DNA of 64,000 nucleotides from Lineus longissimus (GCF_910592395.1 NC_088310.1:5587501-5651500), one strand, 5' to 3'. Positions 48,598 to 61,700 are shown, counted from the first letter of the stretch. Translations and numbers: made by a program. The notes: generated by a model from the sequence alone, not told the origin.

Positions 48598-51051
48598 TCA
48601 AGACCAGTACGCTTCTGCCGGACCGCCGCCTGATGCAAGTCCCACAGACACATTGCCGGAGGACCACTCGCTAACAGAACTGCCGTGGTCATCTTCATCG
48701 CTTCCCTCCGCATCGGAATCCTCCGGGCTTCTCAAATCGTTATCTGTTCGGTTGTCCGGGAAGACCGATAGGTCGTCGAACAGGTCTCCGCCGTAGGTTG
48801 GGAGGGGCTCCTCATAACGGTATGCGCATGGAATAGCAGCATTCAGGAAAGGGTCTACACCAAACCCTGGCATCTCCGGTGCTGTCGGAAGTTGGTAGCC
48901 ATTTTGAGAATCGAATCTGCCCGACGGCACTGGTGGTAGCGCTTGATGACCATTTGGTTGCCATGTCTTTGGTTCAATGACGTTAGTGTGTGGCTGTTTG
49001 CTCCCGTTATCTTGCAAGTCAGTCTCCAAGTCAAGGATCTCACTGATGTTAGAAACCTGTCCCCTTGCGTCTTCATACAATAAACTTGAGACCGCTTGGT
49101 TTCCTGCCTCTGCGTCCCCGGTGCATGTACGGTCTATTGAACGATTCCCGTGACTGGAAATCTTCTTTTCCTGGAGGTAGAAATGATTTTCACCAGCAGG
49201 GAAAGATGGCGGCGAAAGAAAGACTTGGTTTGTACCCGTGGCAGGGTCAATCATGTCTGGCACGTAAATCTCTTCGTCTTCATATGCGATACCTTGTTCA
49301 GAGCTGCTGTACATCTGTGCATTGATGTTATAGTTGGACCCAATCAAGTCTAAAAAATCGTCACCATGTTGGATTTTGCATTCTGGTTGTGTTAGGATGC
49401 GTGCTATTGGGTCCCAGGTTGGAGACAACACGACCCGCGTGTATCTTTCATATCGAGGCTTGGGACCCACTCCCCAATGCAGAGTGCCAGTCTGACCATC
49501 CCGTTTGTAATAGTTGCCGTTTTCGCTGAAGTAAAGATTCCCTTGCTCATCAGTAAAGCTGCTAGGAACGCACGGATACTGTCTGATCATGTTTTCTGAA
49601 AGTCGTTTGTGGTGGTTGCCATTTTCACTTGGAAAGTAGGTCCTATGAGCATCCCTCGACTCAGGTGGCTCAAATACGTTTTGTGATTGTGTAACGTCGT
49701 AACTGTCGATTTCACTTGAGTAAATGTTTCCCTGTCTACTTTCTGTTGTATCTTCAATGCGTTCCCGCTGTCGATGGTAGTAGTCGGCGCTTTCACTGAA
49801 GAGGTAGTTTCCCGCAGCACCCATACGTTTCACAAAGAAGTTTTCTGACTGTCTTTGGTAATTGCTGGCGTTTTCACTTACTGCGTAGCACTTGGCTTCA
49901 ACGATGGCGTTTTCTGGTCGAGTCGTAAGTCTGTCGACATGAGAATCGGCGGACGAAACGATAGGTATATTAGCCGATTCTGTTTTGTAATCTGGCACTG
50001 CGGCTTCGGCTTCAAAGATACCCTCATGAGAAGAATAATCGGTTGTCCAATTCTTCATCAGCGAACTCTGATCTGAGAAGGACCTAGCAAACGGGACTGC
50101 CACACGGCTACAGGTAATGTCTTCACTCTGTGACATACCGGACGAGGATTCACTTCCGGAGGTGAGGCACCCTTTCACTGGTTTCATGTGGTGACGATTT
50201 GGACGAAGACTTTTCAACTTCCGACCACGGATTCTTTCCTGCTCCTTTTTTATCACGTGGCGTCGTCGGTTACGGAACCAGCTCTGAAAGTCAAATTGAA
50301 CAATTTGTGAAAAGGCTAATCAAATATCAACTGGTCCCTATCATGTAGTTGCTTGGAACGCGCAATAACGGTAATAATATTAGCTGAAGACAGAATCGGG
50401 TTGCAACAGCTGACGGATATGGTGATGACGACGGTGGGGATACTGAAAGCCATGTACCTACCAGCACTTTCGTTTTGGACAGTTTGAAGTAGCGACCGAG
50501 TACACTTGCTTGGGCTGGAGCTAGTGTAGGCGATTGTTCAAATACAACTTCGAAGAATTCGTGAACGTTGGGCGGCACGAATAAATCATCGCACTGCTGT
50601 AGCTTCCGTCTCTTCGTGTATTGCTTGGGGGCGTCAAAGTCTGGTTTTGCATCTGAAATATTACGACATAACTTTTGGGTTTAGCATCTTCATCCGTGAC
50701 GGATCCTTTCGGCAACTTTGGCATAGAGTTGGGTTAAATACGATGGTTCCTGCTACATACCTTGGTTAGGTTGGAATATCATTTTTTACACATGTTGTTC
50801 GAGCACGCGACTCAAGCGACTCAAACTTGTGATCTCATCAGTCAGAGAATTCAATAACGCAGGGTGTGTCAAATGTGGACAGTTTTTATAGTAGAGACGA
50901 GCTATTTGTCAACGTTTTTGGCAACCATACCTTCGTCAGTGTCGTGACCATTTGATGAAGGCATCTCTTCAGCGTCCACGACCTCTTCTGGCGATGTCGC
51001 AGTCAAGACCTTCGACGAACTCTGCAACAGTTCCAACATGGATTCAAACAT
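48598..51051 (-). CDS. divergent homeodomain transcription factor
   Basis: Three exons (50931-51051, 50462-50652, 48598-50283) give 665 residues starting MFESMLELLQSSSKV. A complete 60-residue homeodomain maps to about 59-118, after a basic KRRK arm. It has Phe at positions 16 and 20, Leu at 40, and a third helix VLSWFRNRRRH with Trp48, Phe49, Asn51 and Arg53. Position 50, the main specificity residue, is Arg rather than the common Gln or Lys. The intron splits helix 3 just before Trp48, at Leu46/Ser47. The remaining 550 residues have no other domain I recognise. They carry about five degenerate SEN-YY-RQ-E repeats (236-375) and an acidic C-terminus (EDSDAEGSDEDD). Likely a nuclear DNA-binding regulator. 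The class could not be assigned: no TALE three-residue insertion, POU, paired or SIX domain was seen. Confidence 0.8.
49477..49890 (-). repeat. degenerate peptide-repeat block in the homeodomain protein
   Basis: Five copies of a motif spaced 27-34 residues apart: YAVSENASNYQRQSEN, YLFSESADYYHRQRER, IYSSEIDSYDVTQSQN, YFPSENGNHHKRLSEN and LYFSENGNYYKRDGQT. The shared core is an aromatic residue, Ser-Glu, two small or polar residues, a Tyr/His pair and a basic residue. DNA conservation between units is low, so the array is old or maintained at protein level. Confidence 0.6.
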
Positions 51052-52841
51052 GATAGTGCTGCTTTCTTTCCTCTGGTTGCTCTGGTGTGCAGGGTCTTGT
51101 TGCACAGGATGTTATAAGTGCTTCACGGTAGCATTTGGGTTTTATCCCTCGCGATTCCAGTTACGATTGGTCATTTGCTTCCTGTCCCAAGGCTTGCTAA
51201 AGCCACTTTGAACGTTGGAGTTGTAAACAGTGTACGGCTGGACAAACTGCATGGTTGTTTGTCTATTTCAGCTTAGATTGATATGATCAGTGCATTAGTG
51301 TGCTCGATCTCTACAAAGATTGCTCAGTAGGGAATGACCTATTGTCGTCCAACATTAGGGCCTGTATAATGTTGGGGGAATTGTTCCTTTAACAGGGAGG
51401 GTTGAAATATGACATTTGCTAAAAATTCCAGTGGAGAAATACTGTAATGATCTAATTTGTTGTAACTTCTTCGCCTCGCCTGTCGCTCTGACCCATGGGC
51501 GTGGCCGCGTGGTCTGGTGGCCTGACGATGGGCTTGCATGACCACCTAGCATTGTCCTTGTCTCATTGGGTCGCCAAAGAATCAAGAGAGTGGAATTCCT
51601 TGGTCATGTCAAGTTTCCAAAGTTCCAATCGTCTTTTTAAATGTCAGAAATGAGTACTTCGTGGCTGGTCGAAATTGAGGGGTGAATAAGTGCATGCCTT
51701 TGAACCCTAGAAAATTTGTTCGCCCCTCAATGTTGACAAGCCACAAATAATTTAGCCTCAAAATATTAGGCGCTGATTCGCACTATCCTCCATAGTGGTC
51801 TGCCTCGCGAACGCCTGGATTCAGTGAATTTGTGAACCGCTACATTGCCATGTCAAAGGACTAAGCAGAAAGCAACGTGTATGGAAAGGGGTGGCTTTTA
51901 CATACTCAACAAGACTCATCCAGTAGCCTACCGATGCATAATCATAAGACTGATGCACTATGAGAACCTCTTCCTGTATTGTGGTGATCAAGGATCAAAT
52001 ATCAGCCTAACTGTAATCAGCATCATATCATACATGTCGGCGATTGAGACTACATGTACATGCATTTCTTTACCATTTAATGTACAATCGTTTTGATTTG
52101 ATCGCAGTAGGCTAACTTATAAAACACTATGCTGTTGCTTTTATTAAGCAGCATAGTCGTAACGCATGGAAAACTCTGAAAAAAGAAGGGTACCATACGG
52201 AATGTTCATATCGGATAAACATAAAACCTATGATTCCATCATTTGACTAGTTCGATTTTATCTTAGAATACCTTGGTCCAAGGTTTATTTATCACCATTC
52301 CGACTTGACAAAGTGAACTGTACTTTTAAAGTATCAGCGGACTAAAATCACTTGACGGTGAAGCTAGCCTCTTTTTGAGTGCGTAGTTATTGTTCAAATA
52401 ATGTACGTTTGAGTCATAATATCACAGATAAGTCAAACACAGTCATAAAGCATGTGTGGTGTTAGCCTATTCCAAACTTTAATACTCCTAGTATAGACTC
52501 CGTGTTGGCAGAGAGAATACCCGACAATCTATGCTTGGAGCATGGACAATTCCCCCCAATTTGATTGGTTTTTGGACACCATGTGACAACGATGACAGTG
52601 CCGATGAAGCAGAAACCCATTCGTCCAATAATTGGTTCATGGCTAATCACATGGCCATGATGGCAGTCCCGAAGTAACAGAAACCGGCTCGTCCGATTCA
52701 GTGCTGGGCTCAGAAAAACGAGACGTGATGCATGAAACCCTCCACAGTCAAGACGGGCGCACTGCCGTGGTCTTTTCCATGGTGCTCATCAACTTACAAC
52801 AGTTGATGACTCTCAAAACATTTGTGTGGGGAAATTCCTTC
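51052..52841. other. intergenic, 5' flank of the homeodomain gene
   Basis: No gene recognised. The right end holds a two-copy tandem repeat (52560-52703). The left end should contain the homeodomain gene promoter. Confidence 0.45.
52560..52703. repeat. two-copy tandem repeat, unit about 70 bp
   Basis: GATTGGTTTTTGG...CCATGTGACAACGATGACAGTGCCGATGAAGCAGAAACCCATTCGTCC is followed by AATTGGTTCATGG...CACATGGCCATGATGGCAGTCCCGAAGTAACAGAAACCGGCTCGTCC. The copies are about 75-80% alike by eye. It lies just beyond the CXorf65-like stop codon. Confidence 0.55.
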
Positions 52842-55800
52842 TTATTTTGCTGGCTTTCTGCCTGTCATCCGCTTCTTTGATTTCCGCCCCGCCGGACTCG
52901 GTGACTTGCTGGACCCACTGTTCCCTCTTGGCTTCTTCTTCTTTTCAAAGTGAGCCACCCGCACTTTATAATTTGGGAAAAGGTCCTCGAATTTTTCTAG
53001 TAATGGAATAAAGTTGTATTGTGGTGGTTGGGGAGAAGAGTTTCCATCCTCGGGAGAATCTGGCTCGTCCGGAAATACGATCTGTTTCTCAACTAGAATA
53101 TAGGTGGTGTGTGATGTGAGGAACTTGTTGGCATAGTCGTATTTATGAAGATCAAGATCTTTTACCAGTCCTGGAACGAGAAGGGACATGAATAAGTAGG
53201 GGGAAAATAAAGAGGTTTTGGAAGCCATTATTTTTGTGCATAGTCACTGTACAATGTCTCCATTCTGAACACAAGGCTGTACACGTCCTAGGACCGTAGG
53301 GAGTTTTCGCAAAGCCCCCGAAACGTCCACGTGAACGCCTATCCCATTGTTCGACTTCGTTCTCAGGAGACCATACAATAAGATAGGCGTTCACGTTGGC
53401 GTTTCGGGGGATTTGCGGAAACTCCCTAATGTAGATCCGTTCCGAATCAGATAGAAATTGTCACCAGATCTGAACCCAATCTACTAGGACGTACACGTAC
53501 ATGTACACGCACTACAATTGTTCAGATTTGGTATATACAGTCAATGACAGTGTGATAGTAGACCAAATCCAAATTAGACATAACATCGGTTTAAGGCCTT
53601 TTCGATGATAACTTTTATTTTCATTAATGAGTGGATTATAGCCAATTAGTTAGAGCTTTAAAAAGTTTAAGTACTAGACTTCAAATTATGCGGAAGTAAC
53701 TCGAGGGAAATATCGTGGGACGATAGAACCTTTTAAAGGGACTCTTATGTAGCCTTGGCCAACATTGGTGGTGCAAAGGGAAATATTTGACAAAATGCTT
53801 CCAGGTCATCAAGTAAGCGACAATTAGCAAATTTCTCGAGTTCAGAAGGTGGTTAATTGGATATTCATGCGCACGTACAAAGTACGTTTCCTGAAGGCCC
53901 ATTTTTATTTCACCTAACGCCTGTCTGGTATACCTATTCCTTCCGCTACACGTTGGCAGGTTTATATAGCTTGAAATATAAACAGTGAATGAACAAGGTG
54001 GTTTTTGAAAACAACTTGAAGTCAGTTTTAAAAAACAAGTCAAACAAATTAGAGGCTTAAGTGTACTTTCATCAATGTAGAAAAATAACATGATTATAAA
54101 GTGCCCCGTGTGTGCCGAGCCGTCGATTTGCGTTCATCTGCCAGCAAAATGACCAGTGACATACCCAAGACAGTAGTACTTTGCACACAGAATTTGGTCA
54201 AGGCAAAGTTGACAGAATGATATACTCATGCAAGAGGGGGTTAATTGTGTGTGTATAAGGCCTACCCCAAAGAGAAGGCGTCGTTCTTTGTAAGAACTGT
54301 CAACATTCAGAGCAAAAGGCGCTCAATCTTTGGGTTGTAGTAAAGATGTCTTTTCATGCCTTTTACCACGTTGAGCTTTGTCATGCTCGGAGTTAAAAAG
54401 CAAAAGTAGGCTATGCGTTTTGAGAACTGACTTCCTTGTCACAAGAGGTAACAGGTCGTTGATCTTATTTTGCAATACCTTTGGACAGTCTAATCTAAAA
54501 GCAATAAACTGGCAAATAGCAAAACTGCAAGATAAGACGCGTCAAAGATTATATTAATGGCTTTTGCACTTTAAGTCATCTATCTTACCGACAGCTTTAT
54601 TGAAAAAATAATTCATCATGTGATATTGAACAATAATTCTTCCCTGTTATTGACGCAGATGCCAACAAAACGGCGATATGCGGTCAGAATTAAAAGGGCA
54701 ACTTGGTCGTTGGATTTAGATGGCCAGGGGGTAATGCACCTACCAGCCACCATGCGCCGACACTCTTGTAGCGTGACTCACCCATGCCAATCTTTGAAAA
54801 TGATTTTCGCTAGTGTTAGTGCACTTTAGAGGTTCGAAATTTAGGAATATTATCATAAATTTAATATCAAACTTCAGCATGTTCATTGATACGTATGATC
54901 CGTCTTAGAAATGATCATTATGTTTCGTCCTATACCATAAAATAGGAGGATTAGTTTAAATCTCATTTGGTCTATGGCCTACATGGATCTGGTGAAGTTA
55001 CCTGTTCGCAGCTTAGTTCGCTTATTTTACTTGAAAGAAATAGGGCCTGTCAAGCTGCTCATAGAAGGACAGAGCGTTTGGATTATACCTAGGGGAAATC
55101 TAAGATTGACTGGCAGTGACCCATTTGAACGATTTTTTTTCTTTTCTGTTGATAGAGCGAACTATTTATTAAGCCAGGAAGTCTGCAATGTTCGCGCATA
55201 ATTTTCCCCAAGAGAATAAAGGAACGAAGCGATAATATGCTTTGTTTGATATTGCATTTTATAAAATTAATGTCCTATATGAACAGCGGGAATAATGGTG
55301 CCCCATGCGCGTATGTCATTTAATTCGAAGCCAACCAGCAGCGGGGAAATCTTAAAACTGCCCATTGTGGTCTTTCAAGGATGGTAGCTCGAATGATAAC
55401 CGAAACCTGAGCCATTCATAGTGCTTCTTTCACAATTCATGTTGATTTAAATCCATTATCGACAGTAGACATGGTTGACGTTGTCACCAAGGTGATAACA
55501 AAAAACATGTCACTGCGGATGCAATGATGGATGAATCTGAAATGTACTATTGTGAACCAGGGATGGGTGATAAATCTGATGCACAATAGGCTTTCGCAGA
55601 CGGTAGTTCATACATCTATCGCCTGCCGCATTATTAATTCACACGCGATCGATTAGGACATATTAATACTGCATGCGTACAATGAGTATATACTTGAGAT
55701 GGGAGTTTTGTTCTTGCATCATTGAAAGATCAATTCTTCATGTAAAAGAAATGTTTGACAATGTTTACATCATGATATCTTGCAATGATATTCCGATTTT

Positions 55801-57112
55801 AACGAAAAAATTTTATTTTTGTCAATGCTGATTGACTTTGTTTGCCTTAGATCGTGTTACCCGGGTGTCCATTTCAGCAGAACTACATCTTTGTAACCGA
55901 CCTTGGAAATACCTCATATTTCTGAAAAACGACCCCCCTTTTAGCCCCATTTCAGGAAGTCAAGTCTTCGTATGTGATAAACGTCCTAAAGCCACGGGGT
56001 GTACTTCATGTCCGAGACATTTTGTTTTGTCGCAATAATTAAACTTGCACCGATACGACGTTCGAATATTAATAAGCGCCTTCAGCTTATCTTCTTACGC
56101 CATTGCGGCACGGGTAAGCCAACTACAAAATGCTTACCACATACTTATACGTTGTTTGGTGTGCAAATATTAGACTTCGAGGGCTTTTGATTAGCACAAT
56201 CATATCAACAAGACGGATTTGGCGCAATGAAATGAAACGTGTTGATATTTTATATTTGCTGATTCATTCTTCAACACGCCGTTTCCTTGACACTTTAACC
56301 CAAAGAGAATTCCACCCCCTAACGAGCACACACGGGTCTTCTTCAATTTTAGGTTTAAATCAACTCGAGTGCTTGCCAGCCGCATCAATAAGCCTACCTT
56401 GTCCCCTGTTTACGAAATACGCGGTTCGCGTTTGTGCGTGCAGGCCCTTTGATAACTTTGGAACCAATTGCTTTCAACGTTGCAAATTTTCTTCCCTGCC
56501 ATTATTGTTTAAAAACCGTTTGAACTTCACACTTCATATCAAGACATTTTGATATATCAAAAGCTTTCCTGTAGAATATAATGCCATTCTAGTTTTCAGG
56601 CATTGTCAAAACTCAGATATGATATCAGCATAAATGCAAAATGCGCCATTGTGCAATGATAAATATGAAATAAACACTTCACCCTGCCTTTGGTCGACAG
56701 AAAATATTCATGGCTTAACATAAAGGGGAATATTGTGATGAGGATAGACCGGCGTCCGAGAGGAAACTTACACTTGCCGGCCTTGGCTAGCCCGGCACCA
56801 TTATTGAGTCAAGTACCAACAAGGCTGGTCGAAGAAAGGCCCGCTCTTGGCTCTTTCTGAATGTGGTTAATACAATCATGGACATCACACTGATAAATTG
56901 CGCTTCAAATTAGCTTTTCGGAACTGCGGCATATATAGCTCGGTTACTTTCACAATTGGTCTGAACAAACCTGTTTCATCTGATAGATCCAGTGTAACGT
57001 TGGCGTTCCCGTATCCCGCGCGCAGTTTGATGTTCGTCAGTAAATTCACAACAGCACAATAAGGATTGACAATTATCGATTCGTTCGCTCCGTATTTCAC
57101 CGTAATGAACAT
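52842..57112 (-). CDS. CXorf65-like protein
   Basis: Two exons (56971-57112 and 52842-53170) join in phase to 156 residues beginning MFITVKYGANESIIVNPYCA. The first exon matches the known start pattern of human CXorf65 proteins: a short beta segment, then CAV-LL--I, and ending LDLSDETG. The second continues YANKFLTSHTTYILVEKQ, a counterpart of the YASKFLTARGTYYV region, and then PLLEKFEDLFP. The C-terminus is strongly basic with Ser-Pro pairs (SKSPSPAGRKSKKR). The family has no established function that I know of. The fold of the first part looks ubiquitin-like to me, which is inference. The 3.8-kb intron holds a MITE. The donor (GTTTGT) is weak, but the join restores the conserved DETG-L context in phase. 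Confidence 0.75.
53299..53426. mobile_element. MITE-like inverted-repeat element in the CXorf65-like intron
   Basis: Two arms of about 48 bp form an imperfect inverted repeat. The left begins GGGAGTTTTCGCAAA and includes CCCCCGAAACG and ACGTGAACGCCTATC. The right ends with the complement, GCGGAAACTCCC. A spacer of about 35 bp separates them. TA flanks both ends (53297-53298 and 53427-53428), compatible with the TA target duplication of Tc1/mariner-type elements, although 2 bp can occur by chance. Confidence 0.65.
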
Positions 57113-58766
57113 TTTGATGCCATAAAGTTCTACTAAATCCGTGAAAATAGTCCAAATGCGAAATGTGACTGCCTTGGTAACGCACACATGTATACGCGGT
57201 TTATCCTTTAGCAGACGATTGTTTTACTTTTATCCTTCGTATTGTCGTCTGCTACCTCCGCTTCTGCACGTGCGTGTTCCGGTCTTTCAAATCCTCTATG
57301 ATTGTGACCACAACATAAGCTAAGCTTTGTAAACACTGGTTTGTATATAGTAAAACCTGTCCTCGAGATTTGTTTGACAATAGTGTACCCGTACTACCGG
57401 TATAGGCCTAGGCAGCGATGGTATTGACGATGGGCCAGCGCCACCAGCGGTGCTTTTCGACTGAATGCCCAAATGTATGCCAAAATGTTGGAAAAGAAAC
57501 CAGCGTTTGTTCAATAACTGGATGATAACACTTTGCAACAGTAGGTTATTGATTTCTTCCCGTGGACATATTATTCTATGATTTTAACTATGGCACCGCT
57601 CATATTGTCTTAATACATATTTAATTCGAAGTATTGATAATCGTGCAACGATTTCCAATGTTAGTGAGACCGAAATAGGTTGTGATGTCGTTGCTTTGCT
57701 TGTGGACAAGTGGCCACACATCTCTGATATGCAGGTTTTTGATACTCCTACGTCATATGCAAAAGCGAAGGATAATATTGAAAACCACTGGCCAGGAAGG
57801 TGCCTACGGCGCCTAGCAAAAGTTTGCCGGCGACAGCAGTTTCGTCGAAATTTCACGGATTCGTAACTGCAAAGAAAAATAGAATTCCTTTGAACAATTG
57901 GCTCAATGAGCCGGAGTAAGATACCTTTAAGTAAAAGTATCGGTAAGGGTAAATGATCCTTAATGTACTGTAATTGATTGGTTGCCTTCGCGATAATCTG
58001 TTGGGGACACGTTTTGTCCTGATAATGCTTCGCCATTCGTCTCCAATGGCACGTGAAGCGGACCCCTGCCCCCCTAACAACTGTCTCCAGCTTCCGTGGT
58101 TAAAGAGGGTGCTTCGAGAACGTGTTAAGCCAGTCGTCTATAGCAAGGAGATACTAGAGCATTGTACAATCCGTTTAATTCTCTACAGATGTTTTTAAGC
58201 CGAACACACTAAGACAGCTTCGAGGACACTGATTATGCACACAGGGATGAGAGAGGTTGTTACCTCAAGCAGAAGACGATGTCACAATCAACAAGATAGT
58301 TCCCAGAAGTCAAATTTGATGTTTCCTACTTTGCATATTGCCCTTGCCTCACTCTCCCACTGGCACAATCAGGCGGAGGGCTGGGCTTGTTGGAGAGGAG
58401 ATGCTCTCACAATCATGAATACAATTTCAATTAGAGGAGCTGGAGTAAAATCGGCCATCTTCAGGCATAATAATCCTTCTCATTCAGGAGAGCAAACTGA
58501 GAAGCAGTGAGACCAACAAAATATCTTCAAGTATATATTTACGAGTTTATTGTTGAACATGTAATAACAATACAAACAATGGCACCATATTAAATCTTTA
58601 ATTTGCTCAAAAAATCTGCAACACAACAGATCTTCAATTCGGATCGAAGCAATGGATTTCCTCAAGGACTTTTATATTTTTATTGTGTCTCCTATTATGG
58701 TACGCTGACTAGAATTAAACTACTCATGAGGGAATTCTTGAGGAAGCTCTGATAAATGTCCTTGAT
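57113..58766. other. intergenic, between the CXorf65-like gene and FIBP
   Basis: No gene recognised. The minus-strand open frame at 57584-58036 (150 residues) has no motif, start context or intron support. A FIBP poly(A) signal (minus-strand AATAAA) is at 58679-58684. Confidence 0.45.
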
Positions 58767-61700
58767 TTACGTATGGTACATCCGAAGGACACACACTTTG
58801 ACTGTCTTGATGTAACGATCCCATGTCTTAAGTAGCGGTGGATTGTGCCTGGAAAGAGTAATGTAAACACGACATAAAGACAGTGTGATTCTCTCCACCA
58901 GGAATTTATAGCTTGTAAGGCACAGACTAGAATATGATTGTACAATCATCAACATCATAACTCATAGCTCTATTAATCGACAGCATAAGGCATTCATGTG
59001 TCTGTGCCAATAGAACTTCAAATCAGTCAGGATTGCTAACATATGCCATCTATCACTAGCATAGGGAACTAGACAAAACATCATGAACTGTAACTTCACT
59101 TTCAGTGTCAGGGCAGAGACCATAGGTAAGGACCCCATGCGATTTTCATGTCTTTGCATCGTGTGGAGATTTGGAATAAGAAACAGCAGCACCTACCGAA
59201 CAATTGCATCCATGTGTCTACATGCATCTGCGTATGTGTCAAGGAATAAACTCACATCTCGGTAATCCCAACCACTTTGTCGTAATGGTTCTATTAACTG
59301 AAAAGAAGGAAGACGTCAGTCAGCACAGTCTTTAACTAAACTTCTACTAAGGCTACATTGTGCATGTTTATACTGTGTCAACATGTTTAACTTTAAGCCA
59401 GTTGAAGGGTGTCTGTGCAGCCCAGACAAACGTTCTCTCAAATACTTCACAACTACTGTGACTATTGATTTCTACAACAGAGGTACTGGGGGAGGGGGGG
59501 AATCAAGGAACTGCACGAGAAACCACACTCACCTTGTCTATAATATCAACAAAGAAATCTCTTACTTCTTTTGTGTGGATCAGATTTGTTGCTATTGTGA
59601 TTATGAAACGTGACATATTCTGAAAAGAGGAATAATATTGTTGTCAATAGTCACAATTTTTACTCTGGCGGTCACACTGCACACTCTTAATATTTATAAA
59701 TAATTTTGAATTTGTCATGTTTGTATGTAAAGCCATTGTTAGGAATCAATGCTAGAGTATAAAACGTGTTACACAAGTAACAAGCAGCAGTAATATACAC
59801 AGGTCATCACCAAATACGCATGGTATGGTTTTCATAGTACAGAGTACCTTTAAAAGCCTCATCGCTCCATATCAGCTTTGAAAGTGGACAGAAAAATACT
59901 CACTTTGAAATTTGACTCAAGATCCGCACTCACTTTGTCTCGAAGTTGTGGCTTAAGCTGTTGGCAGACAAGGCTGGAAGAAATTAGCATAATAATAATA
60001 ATAATAATAATAATAATTTATTTGATTTAAAGTGCTAAAATAGTGGTGCATACATTTTCTAAGCACTGTACATAATATTAAATGAGTACATTAAAAGTGG
60101 TGATTTCATGAGGATAAAAAACAGTTTAAAAACATCCGGAAAAATATCAATATTTAAAACATGTATGGCCTACTCTGAATATGTTAGGATAAAAAGATGA
60201 GTTTTGAGTTTACTCTTAAAAGTGTTTAGCACAGTGACATCACGTAACCAGCTTGGAAGGGCGTTCCACAGCCCCCGCGGCCCGGACACACAGAGATCGA
60301 TCCCCTTAGTCATCAAAGTAAAGTGATGCACCCAAGGATACCAGTGATGTGATTTGTCCAAGATCTGTGTCCGCAATAGGTTCCATGATACTTTAATGGC
60401 ACTTTATAGAAGTGACTATCCAGTTCGTACAGAAATACAATCCTGGGTCTTCCCGGGATTGAAGCCAGGCCCTATTGTGTGGTAGCCAGCAGTGTTAACC
60501 ACTAGGCTATGAGGCTTTGATTTATAGATCCAATTACTTCAGTCTTTACTTACTTTCTATGCTCATCTAAAGCATCTTTTTCTGCTAAAACTTTTAATTC
60601 TCGGAGGGAATGGAAGAATTTTACATCGAAGTCCACATCCATATCAGCATGGTCTTTGCAGTCTGTAAAGAAAAAGAAAAATGTTTTTTCACAAAGATAA
60701 CGGAAGAACAGCACAATGAAAAAGCATCAAAAACTTCACCTTTAAATACAATTAAAACTGGGTGTGGATTTTACATTTTCACAAATTCCCTTCCTTTGAA
60801 AGCCTATGTTAAGATTATCGAAGGACTAATTAAATTTCAACTACATGTATTTTGTTGACACTTACCTACAGAACTGTAAGACCAGTTTGTGATCATGGTA
60901 TTGGCACAAAAAGCAAAGTCATCAAACTGCAGGTAGAACAGCTTTTTCTTCCCAGTTTCAAAACGGTTGTTGGCAAGGAACACAATGGCAGCATATTTTC
61001 TGAAAATTCATACAAAATGCATATCAGTAACGATGAAGCCTTTTCCTAACAAGTTAGTTGCAACTAGGAAGGAAAGTGTTACAACTGGTATTTCATAGCA
61101 GTGCAAAGAAAGCTAAACTACCCCTTATCAAAAGAATCACCTACTTGGCAAGGACATCAGAGAGGAGGAATCTGTTCTTGATGTTCTCCTCCAAGGATCC
61201 CATCATGTCTTCCACAGTCTTGAACACTCTCTTTACATTGTCAAACTGGAAGAAAAAGAAACCATAAATAATCGAACTTACTTGTACATCTCTGACCAAG
61301 TCAGTGAGACAGGGAGAATAAAATTGATAAAAATCAGGTAAATTTTTGCTCAATAGTTTTCAGTCTTACACAGTTGCACTTTTCTGTTCACTCATGAGGA
61401 CAACATTGGCATTGGGACTGACAGCTGTCCCTTCAGACTGTTTTCAGATGGTACTGAAGTGGCATATTCAGAACAAAAATCATTGACATTGTTGTGTAAA
61501 AGGCCTAGGCCTACAGGTGTTCCCCAAGTAGACCTGGCAAAGATTAGTCTTCTGCATACCTGTCGTCGACAACTCCTCAAAAGAACCTTCGTCTTTTCAC
61601 TGACGTCATCTAAATCCTTCCTCTGTTTTGATGTCAGCTTCTTTCCGAGTAACTCTCTCACAACCAGTGGATCAAACTCATAGTACCTGCAGGAGAAAGT

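Noticed and set aside
57584-58036. 150-residue minus-strand open frame upstream of the CXorf65-like gene
   Set aside because: No motif or supporting splice context. Overlapping short frames in the same area look equally random.
60445-60516. possible tRNA gene on the minus strand
   Set aside because: A and B boxes are present but the stem pairing of a real tRNA is not, and it is fused to a LINE-like tail. Treated as a SINE head.
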